A stretch of DNA of 60,236 nt from an uncultured Bacteriovoracaceae bacterium. GTDB taxonomy: Bacteria; Bdellovibrionota; Bacteriovoracia; Bacteriovoracales; Bacteriovoracaceae. The notes under the pieces were generated by a model, which did no database searches, was not told the DNA's origin, and saw only the letters and a list, made by a program, of their open reading frames with translations. Both the position numbers and the translations under genes were made by a program. Below are positions 39,035 to 47,967 of the stretch, one piece after another. The stretch spans positions 1 to 60,236 of the forward strand of contig CALIJZ010000007.1 of assembly GCA_938017795.1 (NCBI GenBank), given 5' to 3'. Within the stretch, counting starts at the first letter, position 1. Each line of letters begins with the position of its first letter.

Positions 39035-41661
39035 AAACCACGCCCAGAATTAAAATTAATCTGTTTGAGGAATTGATCTATTTCATCGCCAGTAGGCCAC
39101 TTTCCATCTGTTCTGGTTGTTGAGTCTTGAGCTGATGTTTGTTTGCAGATGTCTATGTCTTTTGAGTAATCTTTAATTTTGTCAGCTAATTTTCCTCCTA
39201 CATACTCTACACTGTTTTCAAGCTTAGCTTTGAGATCCTTCCCAGCTTTATTTACTGCATTTTTGTTTTCACAAATAGTTTTTTCGTCTTTATTATAACC
39301 TGTAAGACATTTTTCAAATTCGTCATATTCTTTAAAGCAAGCTTTTTTCTCAGGACCAAGACAAATCTTTTGTGAGTCGCCTGGTAATTCTTCTGACAAT
39401 CCTTCGATAGCTTCCTTAATATGATTAAATGAATCAATATCTTCTTGTATTGCTTCTTGATCTTTCTGTGAAAGATTTGATTCCGGTAAACTTTCATAAG
39501 ACTCAATAATCGCTTCTACCTGAGAAGTAGTCGCAGACTTCGATGATGCTACTGTACGACAATTCCCATAATGCTCCTTAACCAAGCCAGCAGCAGAACT
39601 AATCGCGGCTACACAAGACTCCAAGGCTTTATTCTTCTGAGCAATTTGAGCTCCTACCATCTCTAATTCTTTATCCATCTTCTCTTCAAACTTATCTCTT
39701 GTTGCTTCAAGTCGTTTAACAAGTACATCTTTTTGCTTTTTAAATAATTCTAAAATGGCACCATCATCTAAACTATGAAGTTTAATTCCTAAGTCTGCTT
39801 CAATTTCAGAAAAGCTTGTGTCATGATTTTTACCAGTGATAATATCGTTAATTTTATCATAACCAAAATCACCTTGAGTATCTCGAGTGACTCCAAAAGT
39901 TTCAATTGTTTTAAATGTGTTTTCATAAACATCTTGCATCGCTAGGATATCAGCTCTTCTCTTTTTTACGTATTGAGTAATTGTTTTGTTATAATCAGTT
40001 ACATTTTTATGTAAAGCCGCTCTCGTGTTAGTATAATCTTTTTCAATTTGACCTAAACATTGATCAACATTTTTAGAGCACTTCTTAGCTTTTTTTAAGC
40101 AGAAATTTCCTGAAAGCGAAAAGGGTTTATTACTAGCACTACAAAAATCTCCACTCATAGCGGTATTATCACTTTGGCAATTGATTAAAGTATTTCTAAG
40201 TGTGTTTTGAATATTCTTTGCAAGATTTTTCTTATCAGCTTTAATCTTACTAGCCACTTCTTTGACCTTTGAAATCACACTTCCAATTTTTTTATTATTG
40301 ATTGTATTTTGGCTACTTACTCCTGATTGACAATTTTTATAAAATTGTAAAATCAATTTATAGGGATTCCATTTATACGAAGCTCCCTGGCCGCTATAGT
40401 CTGAACCAAGTCTTACATAGGTTTCATCTCTTCTATATCTTGGATCATAGATATATTTTTTAATATTTATAATCTTAGATCTTAAACTCACTTGATTATT
40501 CTCTAATATCGAAGAAACTTTTCTAGAAATTTCTGAAGTAGGTGAGGAGTCACCTGTTTTATAAGTTGTATTATCATGAGTAATCTTTCGATCCTTATCA
40601 TAGACAGAATTAAAGATCTTTACAAAGCTATCTTGTCCACCTTCTAGAGAACTATAAAAGCATTTCACTTCTGATTCATTTTTCCATACTTTGACTTCTT
40701 TATCGATATCAATGGTATCAATATTCTCTGGTGAAAGTTTTGAAATAATACCTTCATAAGCTGTTCCACCAACGTATTCTTTAAGTGTATTAATATTTTC
40801 TGTAAAACTATCAGCATATTGATCTTGCAATTTTCCAAATGCATCTTTGTATGTAGGAGAGCCTGAAAGCTCATCAGATCCATCAATTTGAATAAGTGAT
40901 TGCTTTTGAAAAGCACCCAGACCACCAGATTGAGCCTTTCTAGCTACATCTCTAATAAAATTATTAATTCTTGTGGGAAGAGCAGGGTCACTGGCAAATT
41001 TTTCTTGGTTTTGAATGACTTCTTCATTTGCCTCTAGTAATTTTCTTAGTCCACCAGATCCGTTACTACCATTTTTATCAAATGCGTTTGTGGTCGCAAT
41101 AGATCGGCAACTTGGTTTATTATAGATTTTTGAATATTCAATTCCGTTTCCAGTATAGAGAGCGTTATAATCTTTTTCTAAGTTTTCCTTAAATGGAATC
41201 AAGGCCTCACTTGTAAACTCAGAATGTTCTTTTTCTATATCATTCCATTTTAAATTAATATCTCTGATATTATTATCAAATAGAGTTGTTAGAATCTTAT
41301 CTTTATTTCTCATACATTGAGCAAGACCATTTTGAATATTTTGTAAGCTTCCTTGTGCAAATTGGGTTTGTTGTTTAATCGAAGGATCGATAGATATAGC
41401 ATTTTCACCTTCAGGACATTGAGGGACTCCAATTTGATCAATGCGGACATTACAACCCATTTTCTCAAGAGGTAATAAGAAACTTTGATCAGTCGCTCCA
41501 CTAGAACTTGATGGATTCCGACTACTCAAGACAGTGTTTATGGCAGTAGGTAAGACTTTTCCCCCGACATCTTTAACGGTATCCCAAACATTAGCTCGTA
41601 GAGGCATAGAGATTGTCTCTAATAATAAAATATAAACTAATATTCTAAATCGTGGTTTCAT
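39031..41661 (-). CDS. Large exported Cys-rich coiled-coil protein of unknown function
   Basis: 876 residues with a Sec signal (MKPRFRILVYILLLETISMPLRA). Then a Gly/Ser-rich patch and a long, mainly helical and charged protein with 18 cysteines spread over its length (for example CNVRIDQIGVPQC, FCLKKAKKC, KICLGPEKKAC). An even or paired pattern suggests structural disulfides and so a periplasmic or outside location. Long stretches near 570-660 and 740-800 look like coiled coils. I know no matching family. It lies alone between a beta-barrel gene (convergent) and argS (divergent). Confidence 0.75.
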   Translation of the reverse strand: MKPRFRILVYILLLETISMPLRANVWDTVKDVGGKVLPTAINTVLSSRNPSSSSGATDQSFLLPLEKMGCNVRIDQIGVPQCPEGENAISIDPSIKQQTQFAQGSLQNIQNGLAQCMRNKDKILTTLFDNNIRDINLKWNDIEKEHSEFTSEALIPFKENLEKDYNALYTGNGIEYSKIYNKPSCRSIATTNAFDKNGSNGSGGLRKLLEANEEVIQNQEKFASDPALPTRINNFIRDVARKAQSGGLGAFQKQSLIQIDGSDELSGSPTYKDAFGKLQDQYADSFTENINTLKEYVGGTAYEGIISKLSPENIDTIDIDKEVKVWKNESEVKCFYSSLEGGQDSFVKIFNSVYDKDRKITHDNTTYKTGDSSPTSEISRKVSSILENNQVSLRSKIINIKKYIYDPRYRRDETYVRLGSDYSGQGASYKWNPYKLILQFYKNCQSGVSSQNTINNKKIGSVISKVKEVASKIKADKKNLAKNIQNTLRNTLINCQSDNTAMSGDFCSASNKPFSLSGNFCLKKAKKCSKNVDQCLGQIEKDYTNTRAALHKNVTDYNKTITQYVKKRRADILAMQDVYENTFKTIETFGVTRDTQGDFGYDKINDIITGKNHDTSFSEIEADLGIKLHSLDDGAILELFKKQKDVLVKRLEATRDKFEEKMDKELEMVGAQIAQKNKALESCVAAISSAAGLVKEHYGNCRTVASSKSATTSQVEAIIESYESLPESNLSQKDQEAIQEDIDSFNHIKEAIEGLSEELPGDSQKICLGPEKKACFKEYDEFEKCLTGYNKDEKTICENKNAVNKAGKDLKAKLENSVEYVGGKLADKIKDYSKDIDICKQTSAQDSTTRTDGKWPTGDEIDQFLKQINFNSGRGF

Positions 41662-41759
41662 TTTTCCCCATAATATGTCCTTGAGTCTTTATCGGAAGAC
41701 TTTATACAATAGTTTAATTATACTCTTAGGTATTACTCCACACTAAAGCTTAGAGATAA

Positions 41760-43517
41760 ATGATGAGAAAATTACAGGTAAATTCAATAAAAAAGGCCAT
41801 AATTAAGGATTTAAGGTCCTTTTTAGAGCATTCAGATTATCAAGTAAGTATGCCAGATTTAAAGCTCTATGAGCAAATCAGTGCCCCTCCTAAGTTTGAA
41901 GACGGTCAATATGCTCTGCCAATGTTCTTACTTTCTAAGCAGCTAAAGAAAAAACCAGTTGAACTAGCAACTGAGTTTGTGAGCTTTTTAAAAGACAATA
42001 AAGGTGGGCAATTTAGCGAGGTAAAAAACTTAGGTCCCTATGTCAATTTCAATTTAAACTTTGAGAGTTTTATTCCAAAAACTTTAAATAGTATTAATGA
42101 CCAGAGTTTTTTTAAAAAAGAGTATTTTGAAGATAAGCAAAAAACGATGATTGAATATTCTCAACCTAATACTCATAAAGAACTTCATGTTGGGCATATG
42201 AGAAATTTATGTCTTGGAAATTCAATTGTTAGAATTTTACGGGAAGTAGGTACTGAAGTTATTTCATCGACTTATCCTGGAGACGTAGGAACTCATATTG
42301 CAAAGGCCTTGTGGTATTTGAAAAAAAATAATTTAGAAGCTCCCAAGGAAAACAAAGGAGCTTGGCTTGGAGCACAATACTCGTTGGCAAATGCTCTATT
42401 AGAAGATCAACTAGGAAGCGAGCATGAGCAAAAAAATCGTGAAGAACTAACAGCGATCCTAAAAGAATTAAAAGTTGAATCGGGTGAATATTTTCAATTG
42501 TGGAGTGAAACTCGAATGTGGTCAATTGATCTCATGAAGTCTATATATAGCTGGGCCGATGTAGAATTTGATGCTTGGTTTTTTGAATCAGATGTAAATA
42601 AGCAATCTCTTGAATTGGTAGATGAGTATCTAGAGAAAGGATTTTTTAAAATTGATGAAGGAGCAGTCGGGATTGATCTTGATGAATATAAATTAGGCTT
42701 TTTCATGGTAAGAAAATCTGATGGGAATGGATTGTATTCAACTAAAGATTTAGAGTTAGCTCGAAGAAAATTTCAAGATTATAAAATTGAGAGAAATCTC
42801 TATATCGTTGATCAAAGGCAATCAAGACATTTCAAACAAGTTTTTAAAACTTTGGAACTCATGGGATTTGAACATGCTAATAAGTGTGAGCATCTTGCTT
42901 ATGAATTTGTTGAATTAAAAAATGGAGCCATAAGTTCTAGAAAAGGAAATATAGTTGCTCTTGAAGACTTAATAAAACAGATGGAGAGTACAATTATTTC
43001 TAAATATTTATCTAAGTACGAACAAGATTGGTCTAAGGATGAAATCACAAATACTGCAAAGATTATCGCAAATGGTGCAATTAAATACGGAATGCTCAAG
43101 ATTGATTCACAAAAGAAAATCGTTTTTGAAATGGATGAATGGCTTCGTTTAGATGGTAATTCTGGTCCATATCTTCAATATACTTTTGCAAGGATACAAT
43201 CAATTTGTGATAAAGCAGGAGTCATTAATCATGAATTCAACACTGTTTTATCAACTGAGAAAGAAAAAAAGCTAGTTTTTAAATTATCTCAATTTCATTG
43301 TGTGGTTCAAGAGGCAAGTTTGAAATCTGCCCCTAGTTTAATTTGTCATTATCTTTATGATTTGTGCCAAGATTTTAATAGTTTTTATGCTGATCATCCG
43401 ATTATGAATCAAGAAATGGAAATTAAGAATGCGCGATTAAGTTTAATTAAGAACTTTTCAGTTGTGCTTAAAAAATCATTAGATTTACTTGGAATTAATT
43501 GTCCGCTTAGAATGTAA
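41760..43517 (+). CDS. argS: Arginyl-tRNA synthetase
   Basis: Charges tRNA-Arg. 585 residues, normal for this class I enzyme. The N-terminal additional domain is followed by EYSQPNTHKELHVGHMRN with the HIGH-type HVGH near 143-146. The KMSKS position reads ISSRKGNIV, a version common in ArgRS, which often lacks a standard KMSKS. A DALR anticodon-binding domain occupies the last ~120 residues (LDGNSGPYLQYTFARIQS at its start). The final 33 bases overlap the convergent matrixin-like gene. Confidence 0.97.
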   Translation: MMRKLQVNSIKKAIIKDLRSFLEHSDYQVSMPDLKLYEQISAPPKFEDGQYALPMFLLSKQLKKKPVELATEFVSFLKDNKGGQFSEVKNLGPYVNFNLNFESFIPKTLNSINDQSFFKKEYFEDKQKTMIEYSQPNTHKELHVGHMRNLCLGNSIVRILREVGTEVISSTYPGDVGTHIAKALWYLKKNNLEAPKENKGAWLGAQYSLANALLEDQLGSEHEQKNREELTAILKELKVESGEYFQLWSETRMWSIDLMKSIYSWADVEFDAWFFESDVNKQSLELVDEYLEKGFFKIDEGAVGIDLDEYKLGFFMVRKSDGNGLYSTKDLELARRKFQDYKIERNLYIVDQRQSRHFKQVFKTLELMGFEHANKCEHLAYEFVELKNGAISSRKGNIVALEDLIKQMESTIISKYLSKYEQDWSKDEITNTAKIIANGAIKYGMLKIDSQKKIVFEMDEWLRLDGNSGPYLQYTFARIQSICDKAGVINHEFNTVLSTEKEKKLVFKLSQFHCVVQEASLKSAPSLICHYLYDLCQDFNSFYADHPIMNQEMEIKNARLSLIKNFSVVLKKSLDLLGINCPLRM

Positions 43518-44369
43518 ATCTACTTTGTGTGAACCTACAACTTTTCCATTAACTTCATGAATACATTCTCCACTTGCCATCAAGTGAATTAGGATCCTAA
43601 CTTGTCCTATCTCATTTTTTTCCATATGACCTTGATTTATCCCGGTAGGATCTTCTTCTTCACTTTCAATACTAGAATGAATGGCAACTGTTGAGTTAGC
43701 GGAAGTTAAAGCATTTGAATAACTTGTTTCTAGTTCATAATTATAAGCAATATTTGCTCTATCTATACTTGTTGATACTCGATTAGAATCAGTTAAACTA
43801 ATTGATGGAATCATAACTGAACTTTCAGAAAATGAAGAGTGCGATAAACCAATGAAATGTCCAAGCTCATGAAGCATGACAGTTTCAAAATCATAATTAA
43901 ATGAATCATCAGCATCTGTAGAAAAAGTATAAGTCTCTTCGTTCATTAAAATATCGGCATGAGAAATAACAACTCCTCCTGCAGCATTTTGAAAACCAAA
44001 CAACTGAGTTACGGCAAGAGCTGTACCTGGAAGTTCATCACTCCAAACGTTTAACTTATATACTCCCATTTCTCCATCATTATAATCTGCTAGATTGGCA
44101 TATTCTTTATTTGGCGTAGATCCCGCCATTGTAAAAAATTGTAGCTTGCTCTCTACAGCTGTTGTCCATTCAGCAGCAGAGTCTGAGATAGCAGTGAATT
44201 CTTCACCAGCTGCATAATCACTAGCTATTTTTAATTTTATCGGTAGGTCTGAATCAATCCATCTAGTAGAGTCAGAAGCCACGGCTTTTGATTCCTCACT
44301 ATCAGCTCCTCCTTGCTCACAAGAAAAAAAGACTAGAGGGAGAATAAAAATTAATTTCAGAGTTTTCAA
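43485..44369 (-). CDS. Matrixin-like zinc metalloprotease, lipoprotein
   Basis: 294 residues with a lipoprotein signal (FFSC, Cys17). The metzincin zinc motif HELGHFIGLSH gives His167, Glu168, His171 and His177, and a Met-turn candidate follows in SVMIPS. The region before it (ADILMNEE) fits the matrixin beta-sheet. A C-terminal extension of about 90 residues is Ser/Thr-rich and then basic. The enzyme should be tethered to a membrane and cut proteins outside the cytoplasm. Its last 33 bases lie inside the 3' end of argS on the other strand. Confidence 0.88.
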   Translation of the reverse strand: MKTLKLIFILPLVFFSCEQGGADSEESKAVASDSTRWIDSDLPIKLKIASDYAAGEEFTAISDSAAEWTTAVESKLQFFTMAGSTPNKEYANLADYNDGEMGVYKLNVWSDELPGTALAVTQLFGFQNAAGGVVISHADILMNEETYTFSTDADDSFNYDFETVMLHELGHFIGLSHSSFSESSVMIPSISLTDSNRVSTSIDRANIAYNYELETSYSNALTSANSTVAIHSSIESEEEDPTGINQGHMEKNEIGQVRILIHLMASGECIHEVNGKVVGSHKVDLHSKRTINSK

Positions 44370-44404
44370 ATCTATATCCTTAACAATACGTACAACCTAT
44401 TCGA

Positions 44405-44417
44405 AATGATTTTCATT
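44405..44417 (-). promoter_or_regulatory. Fur-box-like inverted repeat upstream of the matrixin-like gene
   Basis: AATGATTTTCATT matches 12 of 13 positions in the centre of the classical Fur/Zur-type palindrome, but its flanks do not match. It lies about 36-48 bases before the matrixin-like start codon, a place where an operator could cover the promoter. In an AT-rich genome a chance match is quite possible. Confidence 0.2.
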
Positions 44418-44570
44418 CCGAGAAACTCTTCCTGAATTCCTAACTTGATATAAAGTGTAAGGTATTTGTTAACTTCATTAAAAATTAGATACTTATAAAT
44501 AATTATTGGGATTGATTGTATTATTGAGTGTAAACTTTTGAAGGCAAAAGCTATTTTAGCGAGTTTAGAC

Positions 44571-45590
44571 TTATTTAGAAGCTAAAATTAAAGCATTATA
44601 AGCATTTAATTTTCCACCTTGAGATTTACCACTGAATAAACTTTTATGAGTTGAACTCTTGATTATAAGTTCTTTAATTGTTTCAACATCTAAGCTTGGA
44701 TTTGAAGCTAGTAATAAAGCCGCTACACCTGAAACAAAAGCAGTTGCTTGGCTTGTTCCACTCATCGTATATGATCCTTTAATATGAGAAGATTCAATTG
44801 ATTTACCAGGGGCCATGATATGAACTGTATCAACTCCGTAATTAGATCTATTGAAGAATTCAAGATTTTTATCATAAGCACCAACACTTAAGATATTTGA
44901 AGACTTATAGCTAGCTGGAAAGTATCTGTTTTTTCTGATATCAATATTTTTCCCATCATTTCCAGAAGCTGCTACAATAAGAATGTTTTTTCTTTTAGCA
45001 AGATCAATAAGCTTTTTCTCTCTAACCATTAATTCATGCTTTGCAACCTTTCCACCACCAGAGTAATTGATAATATCGACATTACTTTTGATCGCAAATT
45101 CTAAAGCTTTTAAAAGATTAATCATATTATCATCACCAGAAGCTTTTTCATTGAAAAACTTAACTGGTAAAAACTTTGCTACTGGAAATACTGACTTGAT
45201 GATTCCTGTAACATGCGTTCCATGTCCATGATTATCAAATGGAGTATAAGAAATTTTATCTGTCTTATAAGCATTAGAGAAATCTCTTCCAAAGTTCTTA
45301 GTAGTAGCTTTAGCAAATCTACCATTAACAATAGTGAAGATGTTCTTGTTTAAAAATGTATGGTGAGGATCAATACCTGTATCAATAATAGCTATTCTAG
45401 GTATCTTTTTTACTTTTAAACCTTGAAGAGCTTCAAAAGCTTTAATTCCACCAATTCCAGCTTTTGTTCCCCAAGAACTGAAGTTTGAATGAGTTGATAA
45501 GTAAGCTAACTTTTTAGTAACTTGTAACTCATTAGCAGTTGCAAGATTTATTACATTGATAAAAAGTAAAATTGTAATTAAAAGTTTCAT
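44571..45590 (-). CDS. Subtilisin-like serine protease (S8), secreted
   Basis: 339 residues with a Sec signal (ending NLATA). The catalytic triad is Asp70 (IIDTGID), His123 (GHGTHV) and Ser280 (SGTSQA), with the oxyanion Asn211 in ASGNDG. No long I9-type propeptide is seen; only about 45 residues lie between signal and core, so it may fold without one or use a short pro-part. The C-terminus ends soon after the catalytic domain. Likely secreted to the periplasm or outside. It lies 201 bases upstream of the matrixin-like gene on the same strand. Confidence 0.92.
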   Translation of the reverse strand: MKLLITILLFINVINLATANELQVTKKLAYLSTHSNFSSWGTKAGIGGIKAFEALQGLKVKKIPRIAIIDTGIDPHHTFLNKNIFTIVNGRFAKATTKNFGRDFSNAYKTDKISYTPFDNHGHGTHVTGIIKSVFPVAKFLPVKFFNEKASGDDNMINLLKALEFAIKSNVDIINYSGGGKVAKHELMVREKKLIDLAKRKNILIVAASGNDGKNIDIRKNRYFPASYKSSNILSVGAYDKNLEFFNRSNYGVDTVHIMAPGKSIESSHIKGSYTMSGTSQATAFVSGVAALLLASNPSLDVETIKELIIKSSTHKSLFSGKSQGGKLNAYNALILASK

Positions 45591-45760
45591 TTTGCCCCCA
45601 AAATTATTCCCTACAAATATTTTAAGTGCTGGCGCTATATGAAAGAGGAGAAAGTTGCAAGTTTTAAGGGATATTAGGTAGTTAGCTAAAATAGGGTAGT
45701 GTAAAAGTGGAAAGCAAAGTTGGCTATTTTAAAATATAAGGAATCTTTTCGAATACATTT

Positions 45761-47965
45761 CTACACTGGTATGAAGTGAACAAACAGGCCTACGTAATAA
45801 TCTCCGTCCAGTCGTTGCTTTCTACCATGGGCCAACCTAGCACTTTCATAGAGAACCATTTCACCAGGCTCCATTAGAATATTCGATTCTTCTTTTTCGT
45901 GATTATAGATATCAAGAGGCCATGGTGTATTGGTTTTTTGGTCGATACATAAAGTTGCACTAATAACATGGGTTTGAATTCTATCCACATGCATCTTTAA
46001 TTTACATCCATTATTATAAGAGCGAAAACCATAGGTCGCTGTAGAAACTAAGCTTCTTTCTGTCCATTGCTCTAAAACTTCTTTAATATCGTTTGTCACA
46101 ATTTCTTTAGAGTGATCATCTAGTGGAGAAAAAAGTGCTCCCACATCGAATTTATCACTGTCCATATGAGCTCTAATTCCAGCGTTTTCTGGATCATTAG
46201 CTTCTAAATCATACTCATCCTTAAAATTATCTTTAGCTACGATATAAGCATCTTGAATTATTTTCCAAGTTTTGGGTGGGATTTTTATTTTTTTAAATCC
46301 TTCTTCTGTAAAAATTGGAACATCGCTGACTTTTTGATAATCCTCTCTAGATTTTAAGTCTTTTTTATTACTAAAAACCGTCGAAGTTTGTTCGGATGCA
46401 CTATTAGCTTGTATGTTTTGCTTAGAATCTTCTGCTTTTTGGATAAGAATATTTTGTGATTGCTGAGCTAACATTTCATTTGCTCGTCTTTGAAAGTCTT
46501 CTGGTGAATAATTTTTAGGTTTTGGGGAGCTGTAAGGAAATTGTCTATACCATTTTGTAATGATATACTTCTTTCCTTTTTTTACCGGCATGCCAGCATG
46601 TAATGTATCAAATTTTTGCTTTCCATAAATATCAGTATTTTTCCAATAGACGGCCATACCAGGTTCAGGAGTAAGTACCAAGTTGTGATCAGGGAAGTCG
46701 GTTTCTCCACCTTCTTCAACGTGATTTAAAAATACCATCATTGACCAAGTTCTATCACCTTGGATATTAAATCTTTCATCTTTGCCGTCTGGATTATGAA
46801 AGAAGTCATGATGATGTTTAAATTCTTCACCTACTTGATAGACCTGTCCTTGTACTCCTTCAGAAAAGTCAGGATGAATCCCAAGAAAAATTGAAAGTTT
46901 AGTATCAATACTTTTTATAAACGAATTATTTTCATCAAAGTATGCTGTACTACTTGTTCTATGTGCAGAATATTCAGTTTTACCTGCACCCACCACTACT
47001 GTAGATTTCTGACTTAATTCATCGATCATTGAAATTAAAGTATTGCATTCTTGTTGTGATAATACATTGTGAGTATGTAAAATATCAGAGTTTGGTCTTG
47101 AACAAATTGCTTGAGAACCATGTCCATTCATTCCAACAGATTGTCCAGGAACAAGTGGAATGATGTCTCCCTTTGCTCTTTGTCTGAACCATTTTGTAAT
47201 AATATATTTGTTTCCTTTTAGAATTGGCTCTCCCGTATGGCGCAAATCTTCGTCAGGTTCTCCATATATATCTAAGTTCTTCCACATTAAAGCCATACCT
47301 TTTTTAGGATAGAACCTTTTATTCAGCCTAGGGAAAAAAGTAGCTCCACCTTCTTCAACATCATTTAAATAAATCATAAAGGTTGTTGTCCTGTTACCTT
47401 GTTCACCACAATTTGCCTCGTAGCCTTTACCTTGGAAATAATCAGTGTGCTCTTTAAATTCTTGTCCTACAGAATAATGTTGACCTTGGATATTTTCTCC
47501 TAAATAGTATTTCTCATTACTAGCATTACAGATTTTTTCATCCAAATTTTTTACAAAACTTAGATTTGATTCATTAATATAACAAGTAGAACTTGTTCTA
47601 TAGTGAGAGTACTCATCTTCACCATTTTGATTAACTGTTCTTGATTTCACCTTGTTCTTGTCAATATACTCAATCAAAGTGTCACATTCATCTTCAGTTA
47701 GAAAATTTTCAAACGAGTATAATTTGTTTGCAAATACATCTTCGATGACACTACTTGCTTTTTGAATAGGCTTATTTGTCTTGTTTGTATTGTAAGTGTC
47801 TTGATTTTTTTCTTTTTTCAGTTCTTTGATTTCATTTGTTAGACTTTCTAATTGGGCTTGTATTGAAGAATTACCATTCTCATTTTTCAAAGTGTTAGAA
47901 GAAATTTTCGTGAAACTATTATCATCATCAAAGTTCTTAAGTAAGTTGATTAAACTTTTAAACAT
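45761..47965 (-). CDS. Three-domain prolyl-4-hydroxylase-like 2OG-Fe(II) oxygenase
   Basis: 734 residues without signal peptide. A short coiled coil (about 35-55) precedes three oxygenase domains. Domain 1 (~75-265): iron ligands His173, Asp175, His243 and 2OG-binding Lys253. Domain 2 (~290-475): His385, Asp387, His456 and Lys466. Domains 1 and 2 are clear duplicates (YSHYRTSSTCY versus YSAHRTSSTAY). After a Gln/Asn-rich linker, domain 3 (~548-734) is more distant: His659, Asp661 and His713. Such enzymes hydroxylate proline or other residues or small molecules. The gene lies 2 bases after a degenerate homologue and behind a carbamoyltransferase, so it may modify the product of that locus. Confidence 0.88.
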   Translation of the reverse strand: MFKSLINLLKNFDDDNSFTKISSNTLKNENGNSSIQAQLESLTNEIKELKKEKNQDTYNTNKTNKPIQKASSVIEDVFANKLYSFENFLTEDECDTLIEYIDKNKVKSRTVNQNGEDEYSHYRTSSTCYINESNLSFVKNLDEKICNASNEKYYLGENIQGQHYSVGQEFKEHTDYFQGKGYEANCGEQGNRTTTFMIYLNDVEEGGATFFPRLNKRFYPKKGMALMWKNLDIYGEPDEDLRHTGEPILKGNKYIITKWFRQRAKGDIIPLVPGQSVGMNGHGSQAICSRPNSDILHTHNVLSQQECNTLISMIDELSQKSTVVVGAGKTEYSAHRTSSTAYFDENNSFIKSIDTKLSIFLGIHPDFSEGVQGQVYQVGEEFKHHHDFFHNPDGKDERFNIQGDRTWSMMVFLNHVEEGGETDFPDHNLVLTPEPGMAVYWKNTDIYGKQKFDTLHAGMPVKKGKKYIITKWYRQFPYSSPKPKNYSPEDFQRRANEMLAQQSQNILIQKAEDSKQNIQANSASEQTSTVFSNKKDLKSREDYQKVSDVPIFTEEGFKKIKIPPKTWKIIQDAYIVAKDNFKDEYDLEANDPENAGIRAHMDSDKFDVGALFSPLDDHSKEIVTNDIKEVLEQWTERSLVSTATYGFRSYNNGCKLKMHVDRIQTHVISATLCIDQKTNTPWPLDIYNHEKEESNILMEPGEMVLYESARLAHGRKQRLDGDYYVGLFVHFIPV

Positions 47966-47967
47966 TT

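Noticed and set aside
42925..42960. Missing KMSKS in argS as a sign of inactivation
   Set aside because: Many arginyl-tRNA synthetases lack the standard KMSKS; ISSRKGN is a usual alternative, and all other motifs are present.
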